Shown here: positions 26,021 to 35,666 of the stretch, piece by piece
How positions within the stretch are numbered: the stretch's first letter is position 1
Layout of the letters: each line of letters begins with the position of its first letter
Origin: Nibribacter koreensis
Lineage (GTDB): Bacteria > Bacteroidota > Bacteroidia > Cytophagales > Hymenobacteraceae
Direction of reading: 5' to 3'
NCBI RefSeq assembly: GCF_039541795.1
Contig: NZ_BAABGX010000002.1
Span: forward strand, 1,839,533 to 1,903,532
DNA: 64,000 nucleotides
Made by a program: the position numbers and the translations under genes
Notes under the pieces: generated by a model
What the model saw: the letters and a program-made list of their open reading frames with translations, nothing else
Told to the model about the DNA's origin: nothing
The model's database searches: none

Positions 26021-26173
26021 ATGGGAAGAGGAGATATCAAAAGCAAAAAAGGAAAGATCAGCAATGGCTCATTTGGCAACAGCCGTCCTAAGAAAGCGAA
26101 GAACGAATTGACCAAAGAAGCCAAGCTAGGCGGCAAGAAAGAGCCTAAAGCCCCAGTTGCCGCCGCTGAGTAA
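26021..26173 (+). CDS. 30S ribosomal protein bTHX
   Basis: 50 residues starting MGRGDIKSKKGKISNGSFGNSRPKK. The GDIKSKKGKI...GSFGxxRPKK pattern is that of protein Thx, a small basic peptide bound in the head of the small ribosomal subunit. The tail is longer than in Thermus and rich in Lys, Ala and Pro. It is followed at once by a strong terminator. Confidence 0.9.
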   Translation: MGRGDIKSKKGKISNGSFGNSRPKKAKNELTKEAKLGGKKEPKAPVAAAE

Positions 26174-26188
26174 GCACCTGTTTTAAGC

Positions 26189-26232
26189 AAGAAAGAGCCC
26201 GCCCCCTGCAAAAGGGGCGGGCTCTTTCTTTT
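26189..26232. terminator. Strong terminator after bTHX gene
   Basis: 17-bp stem AAGAAAGAGCCCGCCCC and its complement around a 7-nt loop. Confidence 0.9.
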
Positions 26233-26405
26233 AGGAGCAGAATGAATGGGATTGGATTTGATTTTTCAGGATTGGGGAAGATGGTTGTTGAAGTTGCTGA
26301 AGAAGGAAATGCGTGGGAGACAAGGCAATGCCCTTGTCTCTACATCTACAATGCCACCCCCCTCATCCTAACCTTCTCCCTAAGGGAGAAGGAACTGCGG
26401 TACAT

Positions 26406-26443
26406 CGTTTTTGGGCTATTTTCTGGGAAATAGGCTAAAAACG
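26406..26443. repeat. P38 palindrome, copy 14
   Basis: GGGCTATTTTC with GAAATAGGCT: the innermost G-C pair of the family is A-T here in both arms. Confidence 0.9.
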
Positions 26444-26486
26444 CTTCTATTGTTGGTTGTTAATTGTCAATTGCTGGTTGATACAT

Positions 26487-26937
26487 CTACTAATGTAAAC
26501 ACCCCCATCCGCCCCCCTCAAGGGGAGAATCTACCACTTGGGACGGCATTGGTGTAGAACCTCGCTAGTGCAACACTCAAAAGGGAAATCTGCTTTTGGC
26601 AAAGGCCTTTGCTACTGGCACCTGATCCAGTCTTTCCGTCGAGTCGCCTAAGCAGGTTGCCTCCTCTGAACCAGACAGCGGTCACGACAAAGCAGAAACC
26701 ATCCGCCAACTATCAAAGGTGCCACGCAGAGGAGGCAAGTTGGTACAGCGCGAGGCGGGAAGACGGGGCCCCGCGGCCGCGAGCGCTTAGCGGTGAGGAT
26801 GAAACAAGGCGGCATAAGGGCACCGGAAGAAGCAGTCTTTCTCAGGGGTAGCCAAATGCGTGCACAAAAGCTCTTGCAGGAGGTAAACAGCGGCTGGGAA
26901 GGCTGTTGCAGTCGTTGGTGATAACACCAACAACGGC
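26487..26937 (+). repeat. Interspersed element, copy A (about 450 bp)
   Basis: Shares with 40969-41337 the segments TGTAAAC...CCCCCCTCAAGGGG, ATCCAGTCTTTCCG, GAGTCGCCTAAGCAGGTTGC, a nearly identical GC-rich core of about 50 bp (GTACAGCGCGAGGCGGGAAG through GGCCGCGAGCGCTT), then CATAAGGGCACCGG, AGCAGTCTTTCTCAGGG and a terminal P18 palindrome. No transposase or convincing ORF lies inside. It could be a non-autonomous mobile element or an RNA gene. Confidence 0.8.
26914..26931. repeat. P18 palindrome core at the end of the element
   Basis: GTTGGTGATAACACCAAC. Confidence 0.85.
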
Positions 26938-26973
26938 GAAATTACACAATCTTATGGGCGGAGACGCAGTTGT

Positions 26974-26997
26974 GGTCATTGGGAATATCACCAATGA
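26974..26997. repeat. P18 variant
   Basis: GTCATTGGGAATATCACCAATGAC: same layout with GTCATTGG/CCAATGAC arms. Confidence 0.7.
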
Positions 26998-27070
26998 CGG
27001 CGGGCGGAGCTGGGTACGATACCATTCAAGAAAGTCAATCAACAATCATCAATCTACAAATCTCAAAACC

Positions 27071-27108
27071 CGGTTTTACCCTATTTTCCAGAAAATAAGC
27101 CAAAAACA
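27071..27108. repeat. P38 palindrome, degenerate copy 15
   Basis: CGGTTTTACCC left, AGCCAAAAACAG right; upstream of prmA. Confidence 0.75.
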
Positions 27109-27180
27109 GACGAGGATAAGCCGTATCTTCGTTTATTCTAATAATCTGGCCCTTACAGGTCAATTTTCACAGCACAATTC

Positions 27181-28014
27181 ATGGATTATATTGAAGTAAC
27201 GTTTACCAGCTCCCCAGACTACACAGACATCCTCATCGCAGAACTAGGCGAGCTGGGATATGACACCTTTCAGGAAACAGAGACCGGTTTTCAGGCCTAC
27301 GCCCCAGAGGACCAATTCTCTGAAGAAGCCCTGCAGGAAGTGGTGGAGCGCTACAGCTTTGCCGGCAGCTTTCCTTATGAGGTAAAGCGCATTGCCAAGC
27401 AGAACTGGAACGAGGAGTGGGAAAAGAACTTTGAAGCCTTGCTCATCAGCAACCAAGTATCTGTTCGGGCAGATTTTCATCCCAAGCCAGAAGGCGTAAA
27501 GTATGACATTGTGATCACGCCTAAGATGTCTTTCGGGACGGGCCACCATGAAACTACCACGCTCATGATTGAGAACCAATTGACCATCAATCACGTAGGA
27601 ACGCGCGTATTGGACATGGGTTGCGGCACCGGCATCCTGGCCATCATGGCCGAGCAGCTAGGCGCCCGCGAAGTGCTGGCTGTGGACATTGAGGACTGGA
27701 CCGTAGAAAATGCCAAAGAGAACGCCGAGCGCAATGCCTGTAAAACCCTGGACGTGCGCCTAGGAGATGCCTCTGTTCTGGCAGGTGAGGCTCCCTTTGA
27801 CATCATCCTGGCCAACATCAACCGCAACGTCTTGCTGGAGGACATGCCTGTCTACAGTGAACTATTAAAAGCGCAAGGACCGTTGGTGTTAAGTGGCTTC
27901 TACACAGAGGATTTGCCTATGTTGCAAGAAAAGGCACATGAGTGCAACCTCACGTTTGAGACCTCGCGCACTAAGAACAATTGGGTTTCCGCCATTTTCC
28001 GGAAGAACAATTAA
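27181..28014 (+). CDS. prmA: Ribosomal protein L11 methyltransferase
   Basis: 277-residue SAM-dependent enzyme that methylates L11. The N-terminal substrate-recognition part (YIEVTFTSSPDYTDILIAEL) is followed by the KPEGVKYDIVITPKMSFGTGHHETT linker and the Rossmann motif VLDMGCGTGILAIMAEQLGA with LAVDIEDWTVENAKENAERN, then the NINRNVLLEDMPVY element that corresponds to NILANPL in other members. It lies 25 bp upstream of the large secreted protein gene and is probably co-transcribed with it. Confidence 0.95.
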   Translation: MDYIEVTFTSSPDYTDILIAELGELGYDTFQETETGFQAYAPEDQFSEEALQEVVERYSFAGSFPYEVKRIAKQNWNEEWEKNFEALLISNQVSVRADFHPKPEGVKYDIVITPKMSFGTGHHETTTLMIENQLTINHVGTRVLDMGCGTGILAIMAEQLGAREVLAVDIEDWTVENAKENAERNACKTLDVRLGDASVLAGEAPFDIILANINRNVLLEDMPVYSELLKAQGPLVLSGFYTEDLPMLQEKAHECNLTFETSRTKNNWVSAIFRKNN

Positions 28015-28039
28015 TATTTGAATATTTTCCCCTCTTCTT

Positions 28040-31000
28040 ATGAAGCACTTTATTCTCTTTTTATTTCTGTTTCTGGTTGGGTTTGTGGGATATGGGCAGA
28101 GTTATAAGCTGTCTGTAGAAGACCCGCAACAGTTTTTGATAGACGCGCGCGCCGTGATGGCTGGTACCAAGAACGCTGCCGCCCTGGAGGTGGCCACGGG
28201 TTTGGAGACTGCCTGGAACAGCGGTAAGCTGAGCGCCGGCCAGAAAACCAAGGTCATGGAGCTGTCTCAGCAGATGCTCAAGAAGAAGATGAAGTCGCGC
28301 CCGCACTTTGAAAGTTTCTGGGGGGCGGTGGGCAGTGCCGTGAACGTGCACCAGTACAGCGGTGCCAACATGGACCAGTTCCTGACCGTGACCGAGCAGA
28401 CCCTGCAAAAGCAAGACTTTAAAGTGTATGAGAAATACCTGAACACTGCGTACGCCTTCTTAGGTACCAAAACGCTGTACAAAGGCCCTACCAACGGTCT
28501 AAGAGTATTAAACGGGAGCTTCAGTTTTGAGTACCGCGAAGGTACCGCAGACGCAGGGTCAGATGCCGGTTGGGGAGAAGAACCTGTAGCAGAGAAACCT
28601 GTGGCCAAGCCAGCCACGCCAGCACCCGTGGCGGCGGCCAAACCTAAAACCCCCACCCCCGCAGCCAAGAAGCCAGCACCGGTTAAGAAAGTAGAAGATG
28701 ACCCTTGGGCCAGTTGGGATCCGCCTAAAGCGGCCAAACCCGCCGAGGATGACCCTTGGGCCAGCTGGGACAAGCCTAAGAAAAAGGCTCCGGCCAAGAA
28801 GACAGCCAGCAAGCCTAAGACTACTACCACCACCAAGAAAGAAGAGCCTGAGCCCCTTAAGGAGGTGACGCAGCCAGAGCCTATGCGTTTTGCCTACACT
28901 GCTGCACCGCTACCAGAAATCAAAGGGCCGGTGGTGGTTTTAAAAGACGTGGATCTTTTACTGACGGCGCCGTTTGACTCTGTGACTATCAAGAAAACCT
29001 CAGGCGCGGTGTCTTTGGGCGGCGGCATGTTTGTGGGCAACGGCGGTACGTTCACGTGGAACAGTCTGGGCGGTGACGCTACGGCCACGTTCAAAGGAAT
29101 AGCCATTGAGGTAGCCAAAGCCGGCTTTAAGGCAGAGGATGTGACCTTGAACTTCCCGGCGGTATTGGACAACAACATCCAGGGTAACTTAGAATACAAA
29201 CTGGTGCGCACGCCGGCCAACGGACAGAAAGCCTATCCAAGGTTTATCTCGCATACCAATGACGCCAAGATCAAGCGGTTTGGCGCAGATGTGCAATACG
29301 TGGGTGGTATGTCCCTGCTGGGCAATAAACTCATGAGTGCCTCTCTAGATGAAAGTCCTTCTACCATCTGGGTGTCTCAGGGCCGCGAGAAGAAATTCAG
29401 GTCCTGGGCCCGCAACTATACCATCACAGACAGTTTAATCTCTGCGCCTGAGGCGGGCATTGCCATGTACCAGGGCAAAGACTCTATTGCTCACCCGGGG
29501 GTTCAGTTCAAGTACAACAAGAACTCTAAGCGCCTGTTGCTCATGAACCCAGACGGTCTGTACAAAACCACGCCGTATTCTAACTCTTACCACCAGATAG
29601 AGCTTACCTCTGAGATGGCGGTCTGGGATTTGCAGAAGCCGCAGATAGACTTCGGGATTGTGACGGCCAAAAACCAGGTGCCAGCCCAAATAGCGTCTAA
29701 AGAATACTTTACAGAAACCGTTTTTCAGCAGATCCAGAACATCTCTAACTTTCATCCGCTGTATTTGGTGGCGGGTTTTGCTCAAAAGAAGGGAGCCAAG
29801 GGGTTCCATATCTCTGAGATGATTGAGGAGTTTAAGATGAAGCCGGCCACCGCCCATGCCACGCTTAATACCTTGATGCAGGGCAATTTTGTGGACTATG
29901 ACGTGGCCTCTGGTAACGTGCAGGTGCTGGACAAGGCGTTCCACTACGTAGAAGCCTCCCGCAACAAGAAGGACTTTGACTATTTGCAATTACAAGCTTT
30001 GTCTCCGGCGGGCAAAAATGCCTCTCTAGATTTAACCACCGGTGATTTGATCTTGCGCGGCGTTAAGAAGTTTCCGTTCAACGGCGACTCTACGGTCTAT
30101 GCCATTCCAGACAGCCAGATAGTGCGCATCCAGAAGAACCGCAACATTGCGTTCAATGGCAAGGTAGTGTCTCCCAACTTCAGCTTTAAGGGCAAGGAGT
30201 TCTTTTTTGACTATGATGGCTTCTTTATCAACATGGCCAAGATTGACTCTACCATTGTCACTACCAAAGCCACCGACAAAGACGGCAAGCCCAAGCAGTC
30301 TAACTTTGCCATGGTTAGCCGTGGTGACAAAGGAACGGCCAAGTTGTACTTGAACCGTCCAGACAATAAATCTGGGAGAAAAAAGGTGCCTGGGTACCCG
30401 TCACTGGATGCCGTTTCTGGGGCTACGGTATACTTTAACAAGCCTGAGATTTTGGGTGGCGTGTATGACACCACCGTGTACTTTACGGTGCCTCCGTTCA
30501 AGATTGACAGCATGACCAGTTCCAAGGCCAGCGCCATCAGTTTTAACGGTACGTTCACCTCGGGCGGGATTTTCCCAGATTTTCCTACCAAACTGAGTGT
30601 GCAGCCAGATGGTACCTTGGGCTTTAGGTACATCATCCCGAAGGGTGGTTTTAACGCCTACGGCAACAAAGGCAAGTTCACAGACACCTTGACCATGGAT
30701 GGCAAAGGCCTGCGCGGACGCGGTACCTTGTCTTACCAGACGGCTACCATGTACTCGACTAACTTTACCTTCTTTGTAGATTCTGCCCATACAGACAAAG
30801 GCGTAAAAGGAAGCTTTGTGGCCGGGTCTGTGGCCCAGGGATCTTACCCAAGTGGCAGCTTTAATGCGTTTACCATGCAATGGTGGCCTTACAAAGACAC
30901 CTTAGAGGTAAGAACCAAGGGCAAGGACGTCATGAAGTTGTTTAATGACCGCTTCACTTACAAAGGCATGCTGGGCTTTACGCCGTCTGCCTTGTTTGGC

Positions 31001-33187
31001 GATGGCGTAGCAGAAAGCAAGGACGTGGCCATCAAGTCGCCGTTGTTTGTGTTCAAGAAAGGCTTGATTCATGGTAATAGAGCGTCCATGGAAATCAGCT
31101 CGGCAGATGCCAAACGCCCGGCCCTTTCTACCTATGACATCTTCCTGGACTTTTATTTAGACGAAGGCTACGCCAAATACGCGCCAGAACGCAAAGGCTT
31201 TGCCAGTACCGTGTTCCCGTTTGCGCAGTACAAGTCCTCACTGGGTGGCGGACGTTGGGATTTCAAAGAAAAGAAACTGACGCTGACCTCAGGGCAGGAT
31301 GACAACACCTCTTACTTCTATTCCATGAAGCCGGGTGTAGACTCGCTAAGATTTAAGGCCACCGGCGCCGTATATGATCTAAGCAAATCTACCTTGTTGG
31401 CTACGGGCGTGCCGTACATTCCGGTAGGTGACAGCTACGTGATTCCGGACAGTAACCGGGTGAACATCCTGGAAAACGCCAAGCTCAAAACCTTTAAGAA
31501 CGCAGGCTTGGCCATGGACTCCTTGCAGAAACACCACCAACTGGTGCGTGGCGAAATCCATATTGACAACAACCAAGCCTTGACGGGTAATGCCATCTAT
31601 CAGTTCGCTAACGCCGCCACAGACAAGTACAACATCAAGTTCAACAACTTTGCCTGGAACGAGACCAGTGGTGACAAGAAGGACCGCAAGAAAGAAGAGG
31701 GCGCCAAACCATTCTTCCTGGCATCTGCCACGGTGAATGAGAAGGACACCTTGTACATTCTACCTAAAGTGCGGTACTATGGAGACGTCAAGCTCCATTC
31801 CAATAAGAAGCACATGGACTTTGACGGCCACGCTAAGCTCAGCTTTACCGGCATGGAGAAATCTGACTGGTTTCCCTACAAGCGTGAAGGCCTGAACCCA
31901 GAAGACGTGCGCCTGGAGATTTCCAAGCCAGCCTTGGCAGACGGTACTCCGCTTAAAACGGGTTTCCACATCAACAACGGTACGGGTAAAATCTACAACA
32001 CCTTTGTGTCTCAGAAACAGGATCAAACCGATTTGGACGTGTTTGAAGTAGAAGGCTTCCTGTCCTTTGACAAAGAGACCAAGAGCTTTAAACTAGGCGA
32101 TGAAGGTAGAGCCTACGGCAAGTCGTATACCGGTAACATGCTGCAATACAATGACGCTACCAAAAAGCTAACCTATGACGGTACCTTCAAGTTGATTGAG
32201 CCCACCAAAGGGTTTGCGTTGAAGGCCGCAGGAACAGGAAATGCCCGCACGGATAGTAGCTCTTATAACTTAAACACCTTCCTGGCCTTTGACTATGACA
32301 TTCCGGCGCAGGCCCTTGAGAGCATGGGCAATACCTTGGCTAAGAATGTAGACGGTGCACCAGAAGCCATTGACCTCAATGATGCCACGCTGCCTTATAA
32401 GTTAGCTGCATTCTTAGGAGACAAGGGCGTAGAGGAGTTTAAGAAGCAGACCGCTGCTGGATACGTACCTTTCTCAAAGATTTCGCCTAAGTTGTTGCAT
32501 AGCCTGGTCTTGAACCAAGTGCAGTTTAAATGGTCGCCTAAGACCAATGCCTGGTATAGCGTGGGTCCGTTGAGTTTGGCGGGCGTGGGCAAGAAAGACA
32601 TCAACGCTAAGATTAATGGCTACATAGAAATTAAGCGCGGAGCCTCTGGTGACGCGGTGGCCATCTTCCTGGAGCCTACGCCATATGCGTGGTACTTCCT
32701 GAACTTCTATGAAGGCGCATTGGGATTGGCCTCCTCAGATGAAGGCTTTAATGGCATCATCTCAGACAAAGCCAAGGGCGGCGGGCCAGGCGCTGGGTCT
32801 TACAACTTTTATCCGGTAGAGCAGATTGAGAAGATGGAGTTTGTGAACTACTTCAGAAAGAACTACCTGGGCAAAGAGCCATTAAAGGCCGCGCCAGCGC
32901 AGCCGGTGTACAATACCTTTGACACCGCGCCAGAAGAAGAGACTAAAAAGTCTAAGAAGAAGAAAGGCAAGTCTGATGAGACCACAGATGCGGTTCCCTC
33001 AGGATTTGAGCCTGCTAAAACCCAGGAAGAAACTCCAGCTAAATCTAAGAAGGAGAAAAAGAAGAAGGACGCTGAGGCAGAACCTGCTCCAGACATTCCG
33101 TTGGCAGACCCTGTAACTGAGGATACTAAGAAAGACAAGAAGAAAAAGAAGAAGGACGAAGGCACTCCGCCACCAGACATCAACTAG
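28040..33187 (+). CDS. Very large secreted protein of unknown function (1715 residues)
   Basis: A signal peptide (MKHFILFLFLFLVGFVGYGQ) starts the protein. A helical part (about 25-150) is followed by a low-complexity linker (about 175-285) rich in Pro, Ala and Lys with the octamer DDPWASWD twice, about 22 residues apart. Residues about 290-1600 are rich in short strands with many Asn-Gly and Asp-Gly turns and recurring phrases such as DLTTGDLILRGVKKFPFNGD, VVSPNFSFKGKEFFFDYDGF and GFLSFDKETKSFKLGDEG. The C-terminal 110 residues are a Lys/Glu/Pro-rich tail with KKKKKK runs. I recognise no domain. A surface or periplasmic scaffold with beta-helix or beta-solenoid structure is possible. The gene follows prmA by 25 bp. 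Confidence 0.85.
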   Translation: MKHFILFLFLFLVGFVGYGQSYKLSVEDPQQFLIDARAVMAGTKNAAALEVATGLETAWNSGKLSAGQKTKVMELSQQMLKKKMKSRPHFESFWGAVGSAVNVHQYSGANMDQFLTVTEQTLQKQDFKVYEKYLNTAYAFLGTKTLYKGPTNGLRVLNGSFSFEYREGTADAGSDAGWGEEPVAEKPVAKPATPAPVAAAKPKTPTPAAKKPAPVKKVEDDPWASWDPPKAAKPAEDDPWASWDKPKKKAPAKKTASKPKTTTTTKKEEPEPLKEVTQPEPMRFAYTAAPLPEIKGPVVVLKDVDLLLTAPFDSVTIKKTSGAVSLGGGMFVGNGGTFTWNSLGGDATATFKGIAIEVAKAGFKAEDVTLNFPAVLDNNIQGNLEYKLVRTPANGQKAYPRFISHTNDAKIKRFGADVQYVGGMSLLGNKLMSASLDESPSTIWVSQGREKKFRSWARNYTITDSLISAPEAGIAMYQGKDSIAHPGVQFKYNKNSKRLLLMNPDGLYKTTPYSNSYHQIELTSEMAVWDLQKPQIDFGIVTAKNQVPAQIASKEYFTETVFQQIQNISNFHPLYLVAGFAQKKGAKGFHISEMIEEFKMKPATAHATLNTLMQGNFVDYDVASGNVQVLDKAFHYVEASRNKKDFDYLQLQALSPAGKNASLDLTTGDLILRGVKKFPFNGDSTVYAIPDSQIVRIQKNRNIAFNGKVVSPNFSFKGKEFFFDYDGFFINMAKIDSTIVTTKATDKDGKPKQSNFAMVSRGDKGTAKLYLNRPDNKSGRKKVPGYPSLDAVSGATVYFNKPEILGGVYDTTVYFTVPPFKIDSMTSSKASAISFNGTFTSGGIFPDFPTKLSVQPDGTLGFRYIIPKGGFNAYGNKGKFTDTLTMDGKGLRGRGTLSYQTATMYSTNFTFFVDSAHTDKGVKGSFVAGSVAQGSYPSGSFNAFTMQWWPYKDTLEVRTKGKDVMKLFNDRFTYKGMLGFTPSALFGDGVAESKDVAIKSPLFVFKKGLIHGNRASMEISSADAKRPALSTYDIFLDFYLDEGYAKYAPERKGFASTVFPFAQYKSSLGGGRWDFKEKKLTLTSGQDDNTSYFYSMKPGVDSLRFKATGAVYDLSKSTLLATGVPYIPVGDSYVIPDSNRVNILENAKLKTFKNAGLAMDSLQKHHQLVRGEIHIDNNQALTGNAIYQFANAATDKYNIKFNNFAWNETSGDKKDRKKEEGAKPFFLASATVNEKDTLYILPKVRYYGDVKLHSNKKHMDFDGHAKLSFTGMEKSDWFPYKREGLNPEDVRLEISKPALADGTPLKTGFHINNGTGKIYNTFVSQKQDQTDLDVFEVEGFLSFDKETKSFKLGDEGRAYGKSYTGNMLQYNDATKKLTYDGTFKLIEPTKGFALKAAGTGNARTDSSSYNLNTFLAFDYDIPAQALESMGNTLAKNVDGAPEAIDLNDATLPYKLAAFLGDKGVEEFKKQTAAGYVPFSKISPKLLHSLVLNQVQFKWSPKTNAWYSVGPLSLAGVGKKDINAKINGYIEIKRGASGDAVAIFLEPTPYAWYFLNFYEGALGLASSDEGFNGIISDKAKGGGPGAGSYNFYPVEQIEKMEFVNYFRKNYLGKEPLKAAPAQPVYNTFDTAPEEETKKSKKKKGKSDETTDAVPSGFEPAKTQEETPAKSKKEKKKKDAEAEPAPDIPLADPVTEDTKKDKKKKKKDEGTPPPDIN

Positions 33188-33256
33188 GCGGGAAACTGAG
33201 TCCCCGTTTTTACCTTGTACAACTTTCTGCCGCTCAGGTAGTACTATACAGCATCC

Positions 33257-33294
33257 CGTTTTTGGCCTGATTTCTCAGAAATAGCCTAAAAACG
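33257..33294. repeat. P38 palindrome, copy 16 with extended arms
   Basis: The outer flanks ACAGCATCC and GGATGCTGT also pair, extending the inverted repeat to about 56 bp. It could act as a terminator for the gene ending at 33187. Confidence 0.9.
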
Positions 33295-33329
33295 GGATGC
33301 TGTATTTCGGGTCTAAGCCATGCAAGGGC

Positions 33330-33361
33330 TTGGGTAGTACAATGTGCTTTCTCTATATTTG
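33330..33361 (+). promoter_or_regulatory. Promoter of plsY
   Basis: TTG at 33330-33332, 21-nt spacer, TATATTTG at 33354-33361. Confidence 0.55.
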
Positions 33362-33425
33362 GAGAATTATAGAACCACACACGTAGAAGATAGAGACCGT
33401 TGGGTCTGTGTTGACAAGAAGAAGC

Positions 33426-34067
33426 ATGGAAGGACTGATTATAGGAGGGATGTTTTTGGCCGCGTATCTCATTGGGGCTTTGCCTACCGCCGTTTGGGTA
33501 GGGCAGGCGTACTATGGCATAGACGTGCGCGAACATGGCAGCGGCAACGCAGGCGCTACCAACACCTTTAGGGTACTGGGCAAAAAGCCGGGCGCGGTGG
33601 TGATGCTGGTAGATATTTTCAAAGGCTGGACGGCCACCTCGCTGGCGGGTTTCCTGCTTATTTTTGGGGCCATATCACCAGAACAAGTGGTGCTCTATAA
33701 AATACTCTTAGGCACGCTGGCCGTGATTGGGCACGTGTTTCCGGTATATGTGGGCTTTAAGGGCGGCAAAGGCGTAGCCACGCTTATGGGCATGGTGCTG
33801 GCTGTGCAGACAGACGTGGCGCTCATCTGCCTGGGTATTTTCATCATCGTGCTCATTGCCTTTAAATATGTGTCTTTGGGTTCTATGCTGGCGGCCATCG
33901 CGTTCCCCTTGCTGTTACTGTTACCCCAGTTTAAACCAGAAGAGCCGCTGTTAATGATCTTTGGCGTGTTGATTGCCCTTTTGGTCATCTTTACCCACCG
34001 CAAGAACATTACCCGACTGCTACAAGGGGTAGAGAGTAAGATTAGTTTTAGCGGGAAGAAATCCTGA
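33426..34067 (+). CDS. plsY: Acyl-phosphate:glycerol-3-phosphate acyltransferase PlsY
   Basis: 213 residues from the ATG at 33426 (a GTG at 33408 is in frame). Integral membrane enzyme that makes lysophosphatidate in phospholipid synthesis. The three conserved motifs are visible: LIGALPTAVWVGQAY..DVREHGSGNAGATNTFRVLGKKPG near residues 14-50, the VFPVYVGFKGGKGVATLMG motif near 105-125, and a later loop. About five membrane helices. Terminator follows. Confidence 0.95.
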   Translation: MEGLIIGGMFLAAYLIGALPTAVWVGQAYYGIDVREHGSGNAGATNTFRVLGKKPGAVVMLVDIFKGWTATSLAGFLLIFGAISPEQVVLYKILLGTLAVIGHVFPVYVGFKGGKGVATLMGMVLAVQTDVALICLGIFIIVLIAFKYVSLGSMLAAIAFPLLLLLPQFKPEEPLLMIFGVLIALLVIFTHRKNITRLLQGVESKISFSGKKS

Positions 34068-34092
34068 TGCATGTCCATATATAGATAAGACC

Positions 34093-34130
34093 AAAAGCCA
34101 TTCTTTAGGAGAGAATGGCTTTTCTTTTTA
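34093..34130 (+). terminator. Terminator of plsY
   Basis: AAAAGCCATTCT / AGAATGGCTTTT stem followed by CTTTTTAA. Confidence 0.85.
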
Positions 34131-34156
34131 ATTTAAACCTTTGTTAACTACCTACT

Positions 34157-35518
34157 ATGAAAGACTATATCCAGGAGAATAAAGACCGGTTCATTAATGA
34201 GTTGCTTGACTTGTTGCGCATTCCGTCTGTGAGCGCAGACCCGGCCTTTAAAGGCGATGTGCTCAAAGCCGCTGAGTTTTTAAAGCAGAAACTGCAGGAA
34301 GCCGGCGCCGACAACGCCCAATTGTTTGAGACCGCAGGCAACCCCATTGTCTACGCTGAGAAAATCATTGATCCCAGCCTGCCCACGGTGCTGGTGTATG
34401 GCCACTATGACGTGCAGCCCGCCGACCCGTATGAGCTTTGGGACTCGCCACCGTTTGAGCCGGTCATCAAAGACGAGAAGATTTACGCCCGCGGCGCCTG
34501 TGATGACAAAGGCCAGACCTACATGCACGTGAAGGCCTTTGAGACCATGATGCACCACAACCAGATGCCGTGCAACGTCAAGTTCATGATTGAAGGCGAA
34601 GAAGAAGTAGGCTCAGTGAACCTGGCCACCTTCGTGAAAGCCAACACTGAATTGCTCAAGTCTGATGTGATTGTGATTTCTGATACCGGTATGCTGGCCA
34701 ATGACGTGCCTTCTGTAACCACCGGCTTACGCGGCTTGAGCTATCATGAGGTAGAGGTGACCGGCCCTAACCGCGACCTGCATTCAGGTCTGTATGGCGG
34801 TGCCGTGGCCAATCCCATCAACGTGCTGTGCAAGATGATTGCGTCTCTGCATGATGAGAACAACCACATTACCATTCCAGGCTTCTATGACAACGTAGAA
34901 GAGTTGAGCCAAGAAGAACGCGCCGAAATGGCCCGAGCACCCTTCAGCTTAGACAACTACAAAAAAGCACTAGATCTTTCTGACGTGCACGGCGAAGCCG
35001 GTTACAGCACTATGGAACGCAACTCTATTAGACCTACGCTAGACGTGAACGGCATCTGGGGCGGCTACACCGGCGAAGGCGCTAAAACCGTGATTCCTTC
35101 CAAGGCCTATGCCAAAATCTCTATGCGCTTGGTGCCGCACCAAACCGCAGATGAAATCACTGAACTGTTCCAGAAACATTTTGAGTCCATTGCACCGCCT
35201 AGCGTGAAAGTGGTGGTAAAACCTCACCACGGCGGTGAGCCAGTAGTGACGCCTACTACCAGTGCCGGCTACCAAGCGGCCGCAAAGGCCATGGAAGAAA
35301 CCTTCGGGAAGAAACCGGTGCCTGTACGCAGCGGCGGAAGCATTCCTATTGTGGCTATGTTCAAGTCTGTGCTGGGCGTGGATACTGTATTGATGGGCTT
35401 CGGGTTGGACTCAGATGCTATTCACTCCCCTAATGAACACTACGGTATTTTCAATTTCATGAAAGGTATTGAGACCATTCCCGTGTTTTACAAGCACTTT
35501 GCGGAACTACAAAAATAG
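34157..35518 (+). CDS. M20 family dipeptidase
   Basis: 453-residue zinc peptidase. Metal and catalytic motifs: VLVYGHYDVQPADP (about 75-88, His ligand and Asp), ARGACDDKGQTYMH (bridging Asp, about 113-120), and IEGEEEVGSVNL (catalytic Glu and metal Glu, about 146-155). The bacterial dimerisation domain lies in the middle. The pattern fits the M20/M25/M40 dipeptidase group related to carnosinase. No signal peptide, so cytoplasmic; it may process peptides imported by transporters such as the POT protein in this window (inference). Confidence 0.93.
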   Translation: MKDYIQENKDRFINELLDLLRIPSVSADPAFKGDVLKAAEFLKQKLQEAGADNAQLFETAGNPIVYAEKIIDPSLPTVLVYGHYDVQPADPYELWDSPPFEPVIKDEKIYARGACDDKGQTYMHVKAFETMMHHNQMPCNVKFMIEGEEEVGSVNLATFVKANTELLKSDVIVISDTGMLANDVPSVTTGLRGLSYHEVEVTGPNRDLHSGLYGGAVANPINVLCKMIASLHDENNHITIPGFYDNVEELSQEERAEMARAPFSLDNYKKALDLSDVHGEAGYSTMERNSIRPTLDVNGIWGGYTGEGAKTVIPSKAYAKISMRLVPHQTADEITELFQKHFESIAPPSVKVVVKPHHGGEPVVTPTTSAGYQAAAKAMEETFGKKPVPVRSGGSIPIVAMFKSVLGVDTVLMGFGLDSDAIHSPNEHYGIFNFMKGIETIPVFYKHFAELQK

Positions 35519-35589
35519 ACGCAAGACATAAGACGCAAGATTAAAGACTTTTCTTGAAGGCTGCTTTAGCCTTGCATCTAGATGAATAC

Positions 35590-35627
35590 CATTTTTAGCC
35601 TGTTTTGACCAAAACGGGCCAAAAACA
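35590..35627. repeat. P38 palindrome, degenerate copy 17
   Basis: CATTTTTAGCC left and GGCCAAAAACA right; between convergent genes and touching the terminator. Confidence 0.8.
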
Positions 35628-35666
35628 AAAATCCCCGCCCTCCAGAAGAAGGCGGGGATTTTTTAT
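35628..35666. terminator. Bidirectional terminator
   Basis: AAAAATCCCCGCC / GGCGGGGATTTTT stem. Confidence 0.85.

Larger units (their letters stand above)
26174..27180. other. One-kilobase intergenic region built of repeats
   Basis: 1007 bp. In order: bTHX terminator, P38 copy (26406-26443), a TTGTTGGTTGTTAATTG-type stretch, the interspersed element copy A (26487-26937) ending in P18, a variant P18 (26974-26997), a P38 copy (27071-27108) and the prmA start. A short open frame within the element (26609-26851) is treated as non-coding. Confidence 0.75.

Noticed and set aside
26609..26851. Open frame of 80 codons, similar in part to the frame at 41075-41320 (shared WYSARREDGAPRPRAL)
   Set aside because: The shared part follows exactly the DNA conserved in the interspersed element, other frames there are also open because of high GC, and the rest of the two frames is unrelated. 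Treated as non-coding.
28700..28800. Possible tandem DNA repeat or CRISPR-like pattern
   Set aside because: The similarity is a protein repeat (DDPWASWD twice) in a low-complexity linker. No CRISPR array with regular spacers exists anywhere in the window.
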